From Halococcus hamelinensis 100A6 (GTDB lineage: Archaea; Halobacteriota; Halobacteria; Halobacteriales; Halococcaceae), in assembly GCF_000336675.1 (NCBI RefSeq), contig NZ_AOMB01000040.1, positions 3,496 through 67,495 of the forward strand: DNA of 64,000 nt, given 5' to 3'. The number at the start of each line of letters is the position of its first letter. Position 1 is the stretch's first letter. Shown here piece after piece: positions 35,711 through 44,762 of this stretch. The notes under the pieces are model-generated. The model saw nothing but the letters and a program-made list of their open reading frames with translations. It ran no database searches and was not told the origin of the DNA. The position numbers were made by a program, and so were the translations under genes.

Positions 35711-35920
35711 GCTGGGTAGGCGTCGCCGGGCGGTCTAAAGTGTACCCCTCCCGGTCGAATACGGGTCGACGACGCGTCTGAATCGGACGGTTTGGCTCGT
35801 CTCCGAGCGGACCGACGCCCGTCGCCCCAGCCCGACCGACCGCCGTCCGGACCCACCGCAGTTGCAAGCCTCCTGACTAATCGTCTCCGGCCCGACTTCA
35901 CTGACGAGGCAACAACAACA

Positions 35921-36730
35921 ATGTTCTACCACGACGACGAACTCCAGTACGAGGTCGAGGTCGAAGATCCGGACCCGCGGTTCGCGAAGATGCTCCAGCA
36001 GGCCATCGGCGGGGCCGAGGGCGAGATGCGGGTCGCGCTCCAGTACATGTTCCAGGCGTTCGCGGTGCCCGCCGACAAATCGGAGTACCGCCAACTACTG
36101 ATGGAGACCGCGACCGAGGAGCTAGGCCACATCGAGATGCTCGCGACGGCGGTCGCGAAGAACCTCCAGGGTGCTTCCGAGGAACAGCGCGAAGCCGCAC
36201 GCGAGGACGCCGTGATCGCCGAGATGATGGACAGCGGCCAGCCCCGCCAGGCGCTCTCGGCTGGCCTCCACGCGATGCCCGTCGACTCGAACGGCGCGCC
36301 GTTCACCGGCGGCTACGTCGTCGCGAGCGGCAACCTCGCGGCCGACATGTACGCGAACGTGATGGCCGAGTCGACGGGGCGATTGCTCGCCACCCGACTC
36401 TACGAGATCACCGACGACCCCGGCATGGAGGACATGCTCTCGTACATGATCGCCCGCGACACCATGCACCAGAACCAGTGGCACGCCGCGCTCGACACCA
36501 TGGACGACCACCTCCCGGTTCCCAACAGCTTCCCCCAGGAGAAGGAGAACCAGGAGTACAACTACGAGTTCATGTCGACCTACAAGGACTCCCGACCCGA
36601 CCCCGAACAGCGCTGGACGGGGGGCGAGTCCATCGACGGCGAGGGCGAGTTCTCCTACGGCGACCAGCCCGGCGGCGGGGAACCCGACCTCGACGAGGTC
36701 ATCGAGGCCATGCACAACGAGATCAACTGA
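35921..36730 (+). CDS. Manganese catalase
   Basis: The 269-residue protein belongs to the non-heme, dimanganese catalase family. LQQAIGGAEGEMRVALQYMF supplies the first glutamate, METATEELGHIEMLATAV supplies the glutamates and His of the second half, and later DTMHQNQWHAAL carries another His. It breaks hydrogen peroxide to water and oxygen in the cytoplasm. The C-terminal tail is acidic and glycine-rich, unlike the core. The start is the ATG at 35921 following an AACAACAACA stretch. No operon partner is seen. Confidence 0.92.
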   Translation: MFYHDDELQYEVEVEDPDPRFAKMLQQAIGGAEGEMRVALQYMFQAFAVPADKSEYRQLLMETATEELGHIEMLATAVAKNLQGASEEQREAAREDAVIAEMMDSGQPRQALSAGLHAMPVDSNGAPFTGGYVVASGNLAADMYANVMAESTGRLLATRLYEITDDPGMEDMLSYMIARDTMHQNQWHAALDTMDDHLPVPNSFPQEKENQEYNYEFMSTYKDSRPDPEQRWTGGESIDGEGEFSYGDQPGGGEPDLDEVIEAMHNEIN

Positions 36731-36855
36731 CCGGGACGGTTCGACGTCCCCGATTCCGGTTTCGTGAAGAGGTCGACCGGTTGTAACTGCCACCAACGAT
36801 CCACGGGGACCCAGCCGTAGTCTTCTTGTCCTCCTGTCCTGTCCATCCGAGTATC

Positions 36856-38529
36856 ATGGGGTCTCGGGCAACGCGGATCGCTGCCGTCGTTTTCTGCCTA
36901 CTCCTCTGTGCGGCCAGCGTGAGCGCTCCCATCGGTGCGTCCACGAGTCCATCGCTGTCGTCACAGGCCCCGAACGGGCAGGGGTCGGCAGCGACCGAGC
37001 CCACAGACTACGGCAGCCACCGATACCAGCTCGGGGCGGAGAACCGCTCCTTCCAGTTGCAGGCGGAAGAGCCCCCGAACACGCTCACGATCGTCGGCAC
37101 GGGCGACGAACGCGTCTACTACAACGCGACGACGAACGGTCGGTTCGAGGCGGGGAGCGCGGCCGACTTGGTCGACGCCGAGCAACCCGATACGGTCTCG
37201 AACACGAGCGCGGCGGGCTCGACGGCGGAGAGCGGCGTCGACGACTTCAACTTCACCGGACAGCTCACGGACCTCCGGGTCCGCGGCGGACCGGTTCGCG
37301 TCTACGTCAACGGGAACCGGATCGATCCCGCCGCGGTCCCGGATACCACCGTTTCACCCCTCAACACGACCGCGGTCCTCACCATACCCGCCGGCGAACG
37401 TCAGCAGGAAGCACACCCGCAGGCGGGGCTGGACGTCTCGGCATCGCTCGCGCTCGAAAACGACCGGCTCGGCGGACGGTACCAACGACTCCTGCTGGAC
37501 GAGCGGTTCAACGACATCGAGTCCCCGGCGCTCCGACAGACGACGGTCGGCGCGGCCGCGGGGGTGATCGAACGGGGCATCGAACGGCTCTCGACCCGCC
37601 AGCAGTCGTCGATAGCGGCCTACAACAACGGTTCGCTGACGGCACACGAGTTCCTCCGCGACCTCGCCGTCATCGACGAACGGGCCGGACAGCTCTCGCT
37701 CGCGACCGATCGCGTGGTCGCTCGCTCCCAATCGACGCCCGGTGCGACGGTCGGAGGACAGAGCGTCAGTAGCTGGGCGCAGGACCGCGACCTCAAACTC
37801 GCGACGCTGCAGGGCCCGGTCAGAGACCAGATCCAGGAGGCGCTCAACGGGAACCACACCGACCCGGTGGCGAGCGCCACCCCGAGCGGTGCGTCGAGGG
37901 CCGTCGCCGAATCGGGAGAGCAACGTCAGTACCCCACGCCGCTCCCGGTCTACGTCGAGACGTCGAACCGTGGCGTGATGCTGGCGACGGTCGTCGACGG
38001 CGAGTACTACCGCGAGCTCTCCCTCTCGCGCCAGCGCAACGCGACCGGGGACGGGTTGTCGGACGTCGACGCGATCTTCAACCGCGTGGCGGAGCTGTAT
38101 CCCTGGGCGTCGGCTCACTCGCGAACGACCGGGCTGACGGGGAGTCGCCAGAGTGAGCTCTCGGGGATCACGATCGGTCACTCTCACGGCGAGCTGACGA
38201 CGTTCGTCAACCTGAGCACGGGCCGTGTCGTCGCCGAACACCAGCGGAAGACGCTGGGGAGCGTGCCGACGGCCGAGCCGGTGAACACGACGAAGGCCGG
38301 GGTCCGACTCAGCGTCGAGCGGACACAGCCGACCGGCCCGCTCCACCTCTCGCTGGCGACACCCGACGGGGAGCCGATCGACGGCACGGTCCACGTCGAC
38401 GGCGGCCCGGCCATCCGGACGGGGACCGACGGCGAACGCTGGACCGTCGCCCCCGACGGTCGGGCGACGGTCGTGGCACGCGCGAACAACGAAACGGTCC
38501 GGGTCCGGCTGCCGCCACAGCCGTCGTGA
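36856..38529 (+). CDS. Secreted glycoprotein-like protein, function unknown
   Basis: The 557-residue product opens with RATRIAAVVFCLLLCAASVS, a Sec signal peptide with a likely cut near residue 25-30. The remainder is polar, rich in Asp, Thr and Asn and with many NxT/NxS sequons, so it should be exported and N-glycosylated. No C-terminal anchor is seen. The central part (DRLGGRYQRLLLDERFNDIE, VVARSQSTPGATVGG) is helical and repeats are not obvious. I recall similar haloarchaeal surface proteins under DUF7094/DUF7096 but cannot confirm it. I chose ATG 36856 since it starts the signal peptide. Confidence 0.68.
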   Translation: MGSRATRIAAVVFCLLLCAASVSAPIGASTSPSLSSQAPNGQGSAATEPTDYGSHRYQLGAENRSFQLQAEEPPNTLTIVGTGDERVYYNATTNGRFEAGSAADLVDAEQPDTVSNTSAAGSTAESGVDDFNFTGQLTDLRVRGGPVRVYVNGNRIDPAAVPDTTVSPLNTTAVLTIPAGERQQEAHPQAGLDVSASLALENDRLGGRYQRLLLDERFNDIESPALRQTTVGAAAGVIERGIERLSTRQQSSIAAYNNGSLTAHEFLRDLAVIDERAGQLSLATDRVVARSQSTPGATVGGQSVSSWAQDRDLKLATLQGPVRDQIQEALNGNHTDPVASATPSGASRAVAESGEQRQYPTPLPVYVETSNRGVMLATVVDGEYYRELSLSRQRNATGDGLSDVDAIFNRVAELYPWASAHSRTTGLTGSRQSELSGITIGHSHGELTTFVNLSTGRVVAEHQRKTLGSVPTAEPVNTTKAGVRLSVERTQPTGPLHLSLATPDGEPIDGTVHVDGGPAIRTGTDGERWTVAPDGRATVVARANNETVRVRLPPQPS

Positions 38530-38604
38530 TCGTACTCGCACACTCCGTTCTCGGCGATGAGTCAGCGGCTTTGGATTACAAAAACGGGTTCGAGTCGTCG
38601 GCCG

Positions 38605-39273
38605 TCAGTACTCGCCTTCGCCGGCCTCGTTGTCGTCGTACCGGCCGGTTGCCCGGTCGTAGACCGAATAGAGGTAGAGGGTGGTCGCCGCGAACACGCC
38701 GGTCCCGCCCCAGAACAGTGCCGGCGGGCCGCCGTGGCTCACGCCCGGCACGTAGGGGTATTCGAGGGACTTGTCCTCCACGATGGTCTCCGACTCCGGG
38801 ACGATCCCGCTCCCGACCTCGTCGGGGATCTCCGTTCCTTCGGCGGGTCCGCCGGGGCTCCCACAGACGATCCGGGCGACCATCCCGAGCGACTTGTGGG
38901 GGGTACAGTAGTAGTCGTAGGTGCCCTCGGTCCGGAAGGTGTAGGAGAACGACCCCGAGCTGATCACCCCGCTGTCCCAGCTCTTCGCCCCCTCGGGGAT
39001 GAGGGTGTTCGACGCCTGCGGGTTACCCTGGGAGTACGAGGCCGTGGAGTGCTGGCCGCTCTCGATCGTCCACTCCACGGTGTCGCCGGGTTCGACGTAG
39101 AGCCCCACCGGGTCGAAGTAGTAGTCCGAGCCCTCGGTGTACATCCCGACGGTGTGGGTCGTGCCGCCGCCCTGCTGGTCCTGTCGGAGCGTGGTCACGG
39201 CCCCGGCCTGGCCCATCGAACCGACCGCCGCCCCCGTCCCCGCGACGCCCGTCAGAAACGTCCGTCGCTGCAT
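38605..39273 (-). CDS. Halocyanin (blue copper protein) with C-terminal membrane anchor
   Basis: The 222-residue protein has a Tat signal (MQRRTFLTGVAGTGAAVGSM), then a plastocyanin-like domain with His75, Cys123 (YYCTPH), His126 and Met131 as the type 1 copper ligands. A C-terminal helix (GGPPALFWGGTGVFAATTLY) anchors it to the outside of the membrane. Halocyanins carry electrons between the cytochrome bc complex and terminal oxidase. The cytochrome bc cluster starts about 800 bases further on, on the same strand, which supports this role. Confidence 0.92.
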   Translation of the reverse strand: MQRRTFLTGVAGTGAAVGSMGQAGAVTTLRQDQQGGGTTHTVGMYTEGSDYYFDPVGLYVEPGDTVEWTIESGQHSTASYSQGNPQASNTLIPEGAKSWDSGVISSGSFSYTFRTEGTYDYYCTPHKSLGMVARIVCGSPGGPAEGTEIPDEVGSGIVPESETIVEDKSLEYPYVPGVSHGGPPALFWGGTGVFAATTLYLYSVYDRATGRYDDNEAGEGEY

Positions 39274-39376
39274 CAGCCCTCTCCCTCCGGTCGCCGTCGG
39301 ATCGCGTGCATACGACCCCCTTGATCCCCGGTTGGTGTATGTGTTCCGAACTCGGAATCGGCCGACGGGGGCGCAA

Positions 39377-39667
39377 TCACGATCGAAGATCGTGTGAGTT
39401 CGGGTCGTCCGGTCCCCCGTCGGTGGCGAGCCGCCGCCGGAGGTCGGCCTCGTCGACGCGGAACTTGTACCGGGGCCGGTCGTCGACGAGGACGTACGGC
39501 ACCCGCTCGCCGTAGGCGTCCCGAAGCTCCGGGTCCGTGTCGACGTCGACCTCGCGCACCTCGACGGCGGCCGCCACCTCCTCGACGACGCGGTCGATCG
39601 CCGCGAGCGCGTCCTCGCAGAGGTGACAGTCCTCGCGCGAGTAGACGGTTATCGTCCTCTCGGTCAC
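39377..39667 (-). CDS. Glutaredoxin-like (DUF836) protein
   Basis: The 96-residue product, with a GTG start, reads MTERTITVYSREDCHLCEDA at the N-terminus and continues with EVDVDTDPELRDAYGERVPY. The pair CHLC is the redox site of the glutaredoxin/thioredoxin-like DUF836 family. The proline in GERVPY is the cis-proline of the fold. Some family members help in iron-sulfur or thiol metabolism; the exact function is not known. No ATG is available, so GTG is the best start. Confidence 0.8.
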   Translation of the reverse strand: MTERTITVYSREDCHLCEDALAAIDRVVEEVAAAVEVREVDVDTDPELRDAYGERVPYVLVDDRPRYKFRVDEADLRRRLATDGGPDDPNSHDLRS

Positions 39668-39792
39668 GACCGGTGTACGCGACCCGGACCCAAAGCGACT
39701 CCGGTCGCGATCAGAAGGGTGTTGGTCGGGGGTGGCGTATCGCGACCACATCCACCAGCGCCGGGACCCGGCGACTGGACTCGACACCGACC

Positions 39793-40053
39793 ATGACGAT
39801 CCGCTCGTACCTCGACCGATTCGTCCATCCCTGGATCGCGGCGATCGCCACCGTCGGCGCGTTGCTCTGGCTCGCGTCCTTCATCGTCGCAGCCATCGGG
39901 CTCGGGATCCGCACGTCCCATCCGCTCTGGAACATCCGGCTCTTCGCCGCCTCGGGCTATCTCGGCCTCCTCGGGATGGGAATCATCGCGGCGTGCGCGC
40001 TCTGGCTCGGTGGCCTTCGAATCGTCCAGGTCACACGTCGTTTCGTCGGCTGA
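39793..40053 (+). CDS. Small membrane protein, function unknown
   Basis: The 86-residue product starts MTIRSYLDRFVHPWIAAIAT and has two hydrophobic helices, about 12-35 and 47-72, with a positively charged end. It lies next to the cytochrome bc cluster, on the opposite strand and converging with it, and faces away from the glutaredoxin-like gene. Similar small proteins occur by bc complexes in haloarchaea, though I cannot name the family. A structural or assembly role in the electron-transport chain would be inference. Confidence 0.6.
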   Translation: MTIRSYLDRFVHPWIAAIATVGALLWLASFIVAAIGLGIRTSHPLWNIRLFAASGYLGLLGMGIIAACALWLGGLRIVQVTRRFVG

Positions 40054-40065
40054 AGCTCCGACCCA

Positions 40066-40260
40066 TTAGTCCTCGACCGGCTCCTCCTCGTCGACCTCGA
40101 TGTAGACCGTCGCGATACCGATCACGACACCGAGCACGCCGAGCAGTGGGCCGAGCGAGCCCGCCGCGCCTTCGAGGAACACCACGACGAGCACCAGTGC
40201 GACGAGCTTCGAGAGCCGGTCGACCAGAAAGTAGGTTCGCGGGTCGAGCGAGACGGCCAT
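40066..40260 (-). CDS. Small membrane protein linked to the cytochrome bc cluster
   Basis: The 64-residue protein has a central hydrophobic stretch (LSKLVALVLVVVFLEGAAGS, then GPLLGVLGVVIGIATVYI), enough for two helices, and an acidic tail EVDEEEPVED. It follows the cytochrome b gene by 3 bases and its ATG is clear, so it is the last gene of that operon. I do not recall a confident name. It could be an accessory subunit or stabiliser of the complex. Confidence 0.65.
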   Translation of the reverse strand: MAVSLDPRTYFLVDRLSKLVALVLVVVFLEGAAGSLGPLLGVLGVVIGIATVYIEVDEEEPVED

Positions 40261-40263
40261 CGC

Positions 40264-41673
40264 TCAGTCGTCGTCGGGCATCCGACCGGCGCTGTCCATC
40301 TTCGAGCGGCTGGCCGAGCGTTTCGAGTCCTTCCGGCGGACCCGCCGGCGGAGCATGACGTAGACGATCAGGCCGTAGACGACGGGGACGGCCACCGAGA
40401 GGACCTGGAGCGGGAGCTTTAGCTCCGTGGCCGGGATCCCGATCGATTCGGCGACGATCTCGTTCATCCCGGCGATCGAGAGCATCAGGACGAACGCGAT
40501 CGAGGCGATGCCGACGGCGGTCGGCAGCGGCCGGTCGAGCGGGTTCGCCGTGAAGTGTCGCGGTTCCTCGCTGCGGTCGACGAACGGCCAGAGGAACATC
40601 GCCCCGACGACGAGCCCGGGGATGAGGACGCCGAAGACGAAGGTCCCGTAGCTCCCGAGCGCCGATATCGCGAGCTTCAACGCGCCGTAGGTCCACATGA
40701 AGAACCACGCCGGCGCGGGCTGGAGCGGCGTCTCGAACGGCGACGCCGGCCCGGCGATGGCGATCCGCTGGATCGGGAACAGCCCCGCGAGGAACGAGAC
40801 GATCCCGACGGTGAACAGCCCGACGATGATCGTGACCGCCATCTGGTTCGGGGCGAACGGGATCCCGACGACCACCGACTCGTCGTCGTAGTCGGGGGCG
40901 TTCTTGGTGTCGGGCAGGTCCTTTCGCGTCCCCTGCTGTTCGGTGTGTTTCTGGCGGACCAGGATTCCGAGGTGGGCCGCGATGAGACCGGCGATCACCG
41001 CCGGCAGGAGGAAGACGTGATAGAAGAACATCCGCGGGATGATGGTCGAGGCGTTCGCCGGCCAGTTACCCCCGAAGACCAGGTTCGTCACCCAGGTCCC
41101 GATGAACGGGATCGACTGGGTGAGCTGGAAGCCGATACCGGTCGCGGTCTGGCTGAAGTTGTCGTAGGGCAGCGCGTAGCCGAGGAAGCCCTCGATCATC
41201 GCGATCGCGAGCAGGCTCGTGCCGATCACCCAGTTGATCTCGCGGGGGTTGCGGTAGGCACCGCTGAAGAAGATCCGCATCGCGTGGATACCGATGGCGG
41301 CGACGAAGACGTAGGAGGCCCAGTGATGGAGCATCCGGACGTACATCCCGAGCCGGACGTCGTAGGTGATGTGGAGGACGCTAGAGAAGGCCTGTGGGAC
41401 GCTGGTCCCGGCGTAGTCCGAGACCTGCCCGACGTACTGGACGTTCTGTGCGGCCGGCACGTAGAGCAGCCCGAGCACGGTGCCGGTCACCGCGAGGATG
41501 ACGAAACAGAACAGCGAGACCTCCCCGAGCAGGAAGGAGCCGTATCGGTCCTCCGGGAACGCCTTGCCAAGGAGTTCGTCGTCGAGGTCGAGGCGCGAGT
41601 CGAACCACTGGTAGATGCGGCTGTGTGAGTACCGCTCGTCCGTCTCGGCCTCCTGGGGGTCTGGATGCGCCAT
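40264..41673 (-). CDS. petB: Cytochrome b of the bc complex (fused b6/IV type)
   Basis: The 469-residue membrane protein has the b-type heme region (DVRLGMYVRMLHHWASYVFV with paired histidines, then the second pair in RMFFYHVFLLPAVIAGLIAA) and a C-terminal quinol-site segment with PAWFFMWTYGAL. The two parts are joined in one chain of about ten helices, corresponding to fused cytochrome b6 and subunit IV. It moves electrons from menaquinol to the Rieske protein. The start follows the Rieske stop by 3 bases. The basic end (RRRVRRKDSKRSASRSK) is inside the cell. Confidence 0.92.
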   Translation of the reverse strand: MAHPDPQEAETDERYSHSRIYQWFDSRLDLDDELLGKAFPEDRYGSFLLGEVSLFCFVILAVTGTVLGLLYVPAAQNVQYVGQVSDYAGTSVPQAFSSVLHITYDVRLGMYVRMLHHWASYVFVAAIGIHAMRIFFSGAYRNPREINWVIGTSLLAIAMIEGFLGYALPYDNFSQTATGIGFQLTQSIPFIGTWVTNLVFGGNWPANASTIIPRMFFYHVFLLPAVIAGLIAAHLGILVRQKHTEQQGTRKDLPDTKNAPDYDDESVVVGIPFAPNQMAVTIIVGLFTVGIVSFLAGLFPIQRIAIAGPASPFETPLQPAPAWFFMWTYGALKLAISALGSYGTFVFGVLIPGLVVGAMFLWPFVDRSEEPRHFTANPLDRPLPTAVGIASIAFVLMLSIAGMNEIVAESIGIPATELKLPLQVLSVAVPVVYGLIVYVMLRRRVRRKDSKRSASRSKMDSAGRMPDDD

Positions 41674-41676
41674 CGG

Positions 41677-42348
41677 TCAGGCGGTCCCGACCGGCCCTTC
41701 GAAGTTGCCGGTCGCGACGAGGACGTTCCCCTGCTGCGAGACCGCGATCGGGAGCTGTGGGATCGGTCTCGATGCGGGCCCGGCGACCACCTGCGCACCC
41801 TTCGTCGCGTCGTACTCGCTGCCGTGACACGGACACTGGGGGTAGCCGTTGAGGTGGTTCTCGACCAGACAGCCCGCGTGGGTACAGACCATCGAGTAGG
41901 CGACGTAGCCCTGGGCGGTGCCGTCGATGTTGGTCGGCTCCTCGAAGTCGCCCTGGTTGTACCGGAGCAACAGCGTCGTCGCTTCCTTCTCCTTCACCGG
42001 CTTGCCGTTCTCCTGTGGGAGCGCGAGGATGTGCTCTTCGGGGGCGCTCCCCTTCTGGAGCGAGTTCAGGTTGATCGGGTCGCCGTTCTGCTTGACGAGC
42101 TGGGTGCCCTGTGTGTATATCTCCGAACTCGCCCCCGAGGCGTTGCCCGCGCCGGCCAGTCCCTGGAGGGCCGGCAGGGCGAACGTCGCGACGGAGACCG
42201 TCCCCGCGATCCCGCCGAGCCACTTGGCGACGTCGCGCCGTCGCGCGTCGGGTGGTTCGTACCACATTCCGTCGGCGTCCTCACGCTCGACGAGCCGTCC
42301 CTCGGTCGATCCGTCCGCGGATGTATCGGTTGTGTTGTCGTCGGTCAT
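41677..42348 (-). CDS. petA: Rieske iron-sulfur protein
   Basis: The 223-residue protein has an N-terminal membrane helix (RDVAKWLGGIAGTVSVATFA, with a Tat-like context) and a Rieske domain with CTHAGC (155-160) and CPCHGS (172-177). Cys and His of these motifs bind the 2Fe-2S cluster that oxidises quinol outside the membrane. It lies between a membrane protein gene that overlaps its start by four bases and cytochrome b, three bases after. The group forms the cytochrome bc operon. Confidence 0.93.
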   Translation of the reverse strand: MTDDNTTDTSADGSTEGRLVEREDADGMWYEPPDARRRDVAKWLGGIAGTVSVATFALPALQGLAGAGNASGASSEIYTQGTQLVKQNGDPINLNSLQKGSAPEEHILALPQENGKPVKEKEATTLLLRYNQGDFEEPTNIDGTAQGYVAYSMVCTHAGCLVENHLNGYPQCPCHGSEYDATKGAQVVAGPASRPIPQLPIAVSQQGNVLVATGNFEGPVGTA

Positions 42349-42995
42349 TGGTTATCGGAATCCGAACGTTTCGTGAGCTTTCCCTCGTGGCCCCGGTCCT
42401 CGGCGACGTGGATCCGCGGCATGAACGACGCGGTGTAGATCGTGGCGAAGACCCCGAGCGAGATGAACGCCATGCCGGCGTAGACCCCGAGATACTGGGT
42501 CCGGGCCCACGTGAACGCCTCCACCCCGAACAGGAGCGAAAAGGACGTCGCCGTCCACGACATGACCACGATCCCGATCATCCCGGGCGTGGCGTAGTCC
42601 GCCGGCCAGTACTCCGCGAGTCGGCGCGACCCGGAGAGGAGGTACGGCGGGAGCGAGGGGGCTTCGCGGGTCTGGCCGCCGTCCGGCGCGACCGTCCCGT
42701 CGCGGTGTTCGGCGCGTGACCGTCGCAGGTGGCTGATGACCCGGATGTACCTGAGCGTGTAGTAGAGCATCCCCATCAGGGTGAAGAGGGCGACGAACGT
42801 CACCACGCCGGCGACGAACTCGTTGACCTCGACGGGCATGGGGAGGAACGTCTCGGTCGGGTTGATGACGCCGCGGTCCTCGGAGAGGACGACGGCGGAT
42901 TCGGACTCGTAGGACGCCATCGCGAAGAACCACATCGGGACGAGCAACACCCCGATCAGCACCCCGATGACACCGGTCTCTTTTTCGATCTTCAT
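42345..42995 (-). CDS. Membrane protein of the cytochrome bc cluster
   Basis: The 216-residue protein starts MKIEKETGVIGVLIGVLLVP and has about four helices: about 8-28, 62-84, 133-158 and 166-190. It is the first gene of the cluster and its stop overlaps the Rieske start by four bases. Proteins like it sit at the head of haloarchaeal bc clusters and I recall them as DUF7318-type; the exact role (subunit or assembly) is unknown. The 186 bases upstream, up to the Lrp-type gene, show only its promoter region. Confidence 0.7.
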   Translation of the reverse strand: MKIEKETGVIGVLIGVLLVPMWFFAMASYESESAVVLSEDRGVINPTETFLPMPVEVNEFVAGVVTFVALFTLMGMLYYTLRYIRVISHLRRSRAEHRDGTVAPDGGQTREAPSLPPYLLSGSRRLAEYWPADYATPGMIGIVVMSWTATSFSLLFGVEAFTWARTQYLGVYAGMAFISLGVFATIYTASFMPRIHVAEDRGHEGKLTKRSDSDNQ

Positions 42996-43181
42996 GGTTC
43001 GGTTCGGTACGAAACGGTCAGGGATGGAGCATCACAAACCCATCGTCTCCGGCCCGGACCGTGGGTGTTCTGCGAACTGGTCACGATGTGGCGGGCTACA
43101 CCCCGGCGTTATTTCCGCATTGCGATCAGGTTCAACCGCGTATCGTTCGTCAGACGGCCGGAGACCAACGAGATCGGCGGT

Positions 43182-43595
43182 TTATCCTCGTCGTTCATCG
43201 AGGATAAGTCGGGTCTTCGTGCTCACGACGTCGTCGAGTTCGCGCGCCTGCGTGATCAGTTCGTTGACCACCCCGGTGTCCGCCGCGTCGACGATGAGCA
43301 CCACGTCCTCCTCGCCCGAGACCTGCCAGACGAAATCCACCTCGGGCCACTCGGCCATCCGGGCCGAGACCGCGGAGGTGTCGACGTCGACCGCGACGCC
43401 CACCTCGACCATCGCCTTGATGTTGCCGGTCCTGGTCGTGACGGTGAACCGTTCGATGGTCCCCTCGTCGATCAGGCGTTCGACCCGATTCCGTACCGTT
43501 CCCTCCGACGTGCCGACGCGTTCGGCGATCTCGGTGTAGGGCGTCCGCGAGTCGCGCCGGAGCACGTCGAGGATCGCCCGGTCGAGGTCGTCCAT
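43182..43595 (-). CDS. Lrp/AsnC family transcriptional regulator
   Basis: The 137-residue protein has an N-terminal HTH (DLDRAILDVLRRDSRTPYTE, with GTSEGTVRNRVERL as recognition helix) and a C-terminal effector domain (VEVGVAVDVDTSAVSARMAE, GEEDVVLIVDAADTGVVNEL). These proteins often sense amino acids. It is divergent from carA, with 97 bases between the starts, and a palindrome in that gap recurs in front of carB. It is therefore a good candidate for the regulator of carbamoyl-phosphate synthesis and perhaps of itself. The effector is unknown. Confidence 0.88.
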   Translation of the reverse strand: MDDLDRAILDVLRRDSRTPYTEIAERVGTSEGTVRNRVERLIDEGTIERFTVTTRTGNIKAMVEVGVAVDVDTSAVSARMAEWPEVDFVWQVSGEEDVVLIVDAADTGVVNELITQARELDDVVSTKTRLILDERRG

Positions 43596-43623
43596 CCCCC
43601 ACCTTCCCCCGGACCGTACTTCA

Positions 43624-43638
43624 CGATTTCGAATATCG
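43624..43638 (+). promoter_or_regulatory. Candidate operator upstream of carA
   Basis: The 15-base near-palindrome CGATTTCGAATATCG lies 62 bases (centre to start codon) before carA and about 30 bases upstream of its TATA-like ATTATTA (43661-43667). Its half-site ATATCGTAA occurs again at 43685-43693 on the carA start codon. A version with 14 of 15 identical bases is upstream of carB. It lies between the Lrp gene and carA. Confidence 0.55.
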
Positions 43639-43692
43639 TAACTTCGCTTCGAACACAACCATTATTAGGGCCGCGTCTATACGGATATCGTA

Positions 43693-44757
43693 ATGACCGA
43701 CGCCTACGTGGCAATCGAGGGCGGGCACGTCCTGACCGGGCGGGCGCGCGCGCCGGGCACCGCGCGCGGCGAACTGGTGTTCACCACCGCGTACACGGGG
43801 TACGAGGAGAGCCTCACGGACCCCTCCTACGCCGAGCAGGTCCTGACCTTCTCCTACCCCCTGATCGGGAACTACGGCGTCCGGGACGAGCGCTTTGAGT
43901 CCGCCGACGTGCAGCCCACGGCGGTCGTCGCGCGCGAACTCACCGACGACGTGGCGGAGTGGCTCACGGAGGAGGGGGTGCCCGCGATCGACCACCTCGA
44001 CACCCGCGACGTCGTGACCGAAGTCAGGGAGGAGGGTGCGATGCAGTGCGGCATCGCCGCGGGTCCCGACGCGACCCCCGAGGACGCCCGCGCGGAACTC
44101 GACCGGTGTAAAGCGATGAGCGACCACGTCGACATCGGGGCCGCGGTCAGCGTGACCGAGCCCACCGTCCACGAGGGTGACGGGAGATACGACGTCGCGC
44201 TGGTCGACTGCGGCGCGAAGGGCTCGATCGTCTCCTCGCTGGTCGAGCGCGGCGCGGACGTGACAGTCCTCCCCTACGACACGACGGCGACGACGGTGGC
44301 CGAACTCGACCCCGACGTCCTGTTCGTCTCGAACGGCCCTGGCGACCCCGAGAACTTCGGTGCGGCCCAGGAACTCGTCGGGGAGTTCGCCGGCGAGGTC
44401 CCCATCGCGGGGATCTGTCTCGGCCAGCAGATCGTCGCGAGCGCGCTCGGCGGTCGGACCGAGAAGATGACCTTCGGCCACCGCGGGGTCAACCAACCGG
44501 TCAGGGACCTCGAGACCGGCCAGGTCGTGATGACCACCCAGAACCACGGCTACACGGTCGCCGAACCCGGCGACGACCTCGACGTCACCCAGGTCAACGT
44601 CAACGACGACACCCCCGAAGGGCTCGAAAGCGACGCCCTCGACGTGCTCACCCGGCAGTACCACCCCGAGGCCAACCCCGGCCCGCACGATTCCCTGGGA
44701 TTCTTCGACGACGTGCTCGGGATGGCCGAGGCGCGCGTCGCGCCGACCGCGGACTGA
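43693..44757 (+). CDS. carA: Carbamoyl-phosphate synthase small chain
   Basis: The 354-residue protein is the glutamine amidotransferase chain, which hydrolyses glutamine and feeds ammonia to CarB. The N-terminal domain (AYVAIEGGHVLTGRARAPGT) is followed by the amidotransferase core: VDCGAKGSIV, SNGPGDPE, and GICLGQQI with the catalytic Cys242. YHPEANPGP has His324 and Glu326. The product serves pyrimidine and arginine synthesis. A TATA-like ATTATTA 26-32 bases before the ATG supports a leaderless start. The large chain is on the other strand, 2 kb further on. Confidence 0.97.
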   Translation: MTDAYVAIEGGHVLTGRARAPGTARGELVFTTAYTGYEESLTDPSYAEQVLTFSYPLIGNYGVRDERFESADVQPTAVVARELTDDVAEWLTEEGVPAIDHLDTRDVVTEVREEGAMQCGIAAGPDATPEDARAELDRCKAMSDHVDIGAAVSVTEPTVHEGDGRYDVALVDCGAKGSIVSSLVERGADVTVLPYDTTATTVAELDPDVLFVSNGPGDPENFGAAQELVGEFAGEVPIAGICLGQQIVASALGGRTEKMTFGHRGVNQPVRDLETGQVVMTTQNHGYTVAEPGDDLDVTQVNVNDDTPEGLESDALDVLTRQYHPEANPGPHDSLGFFDDVLGMAEARVAPTAD

Positions 44758-44762
44758 ACCGA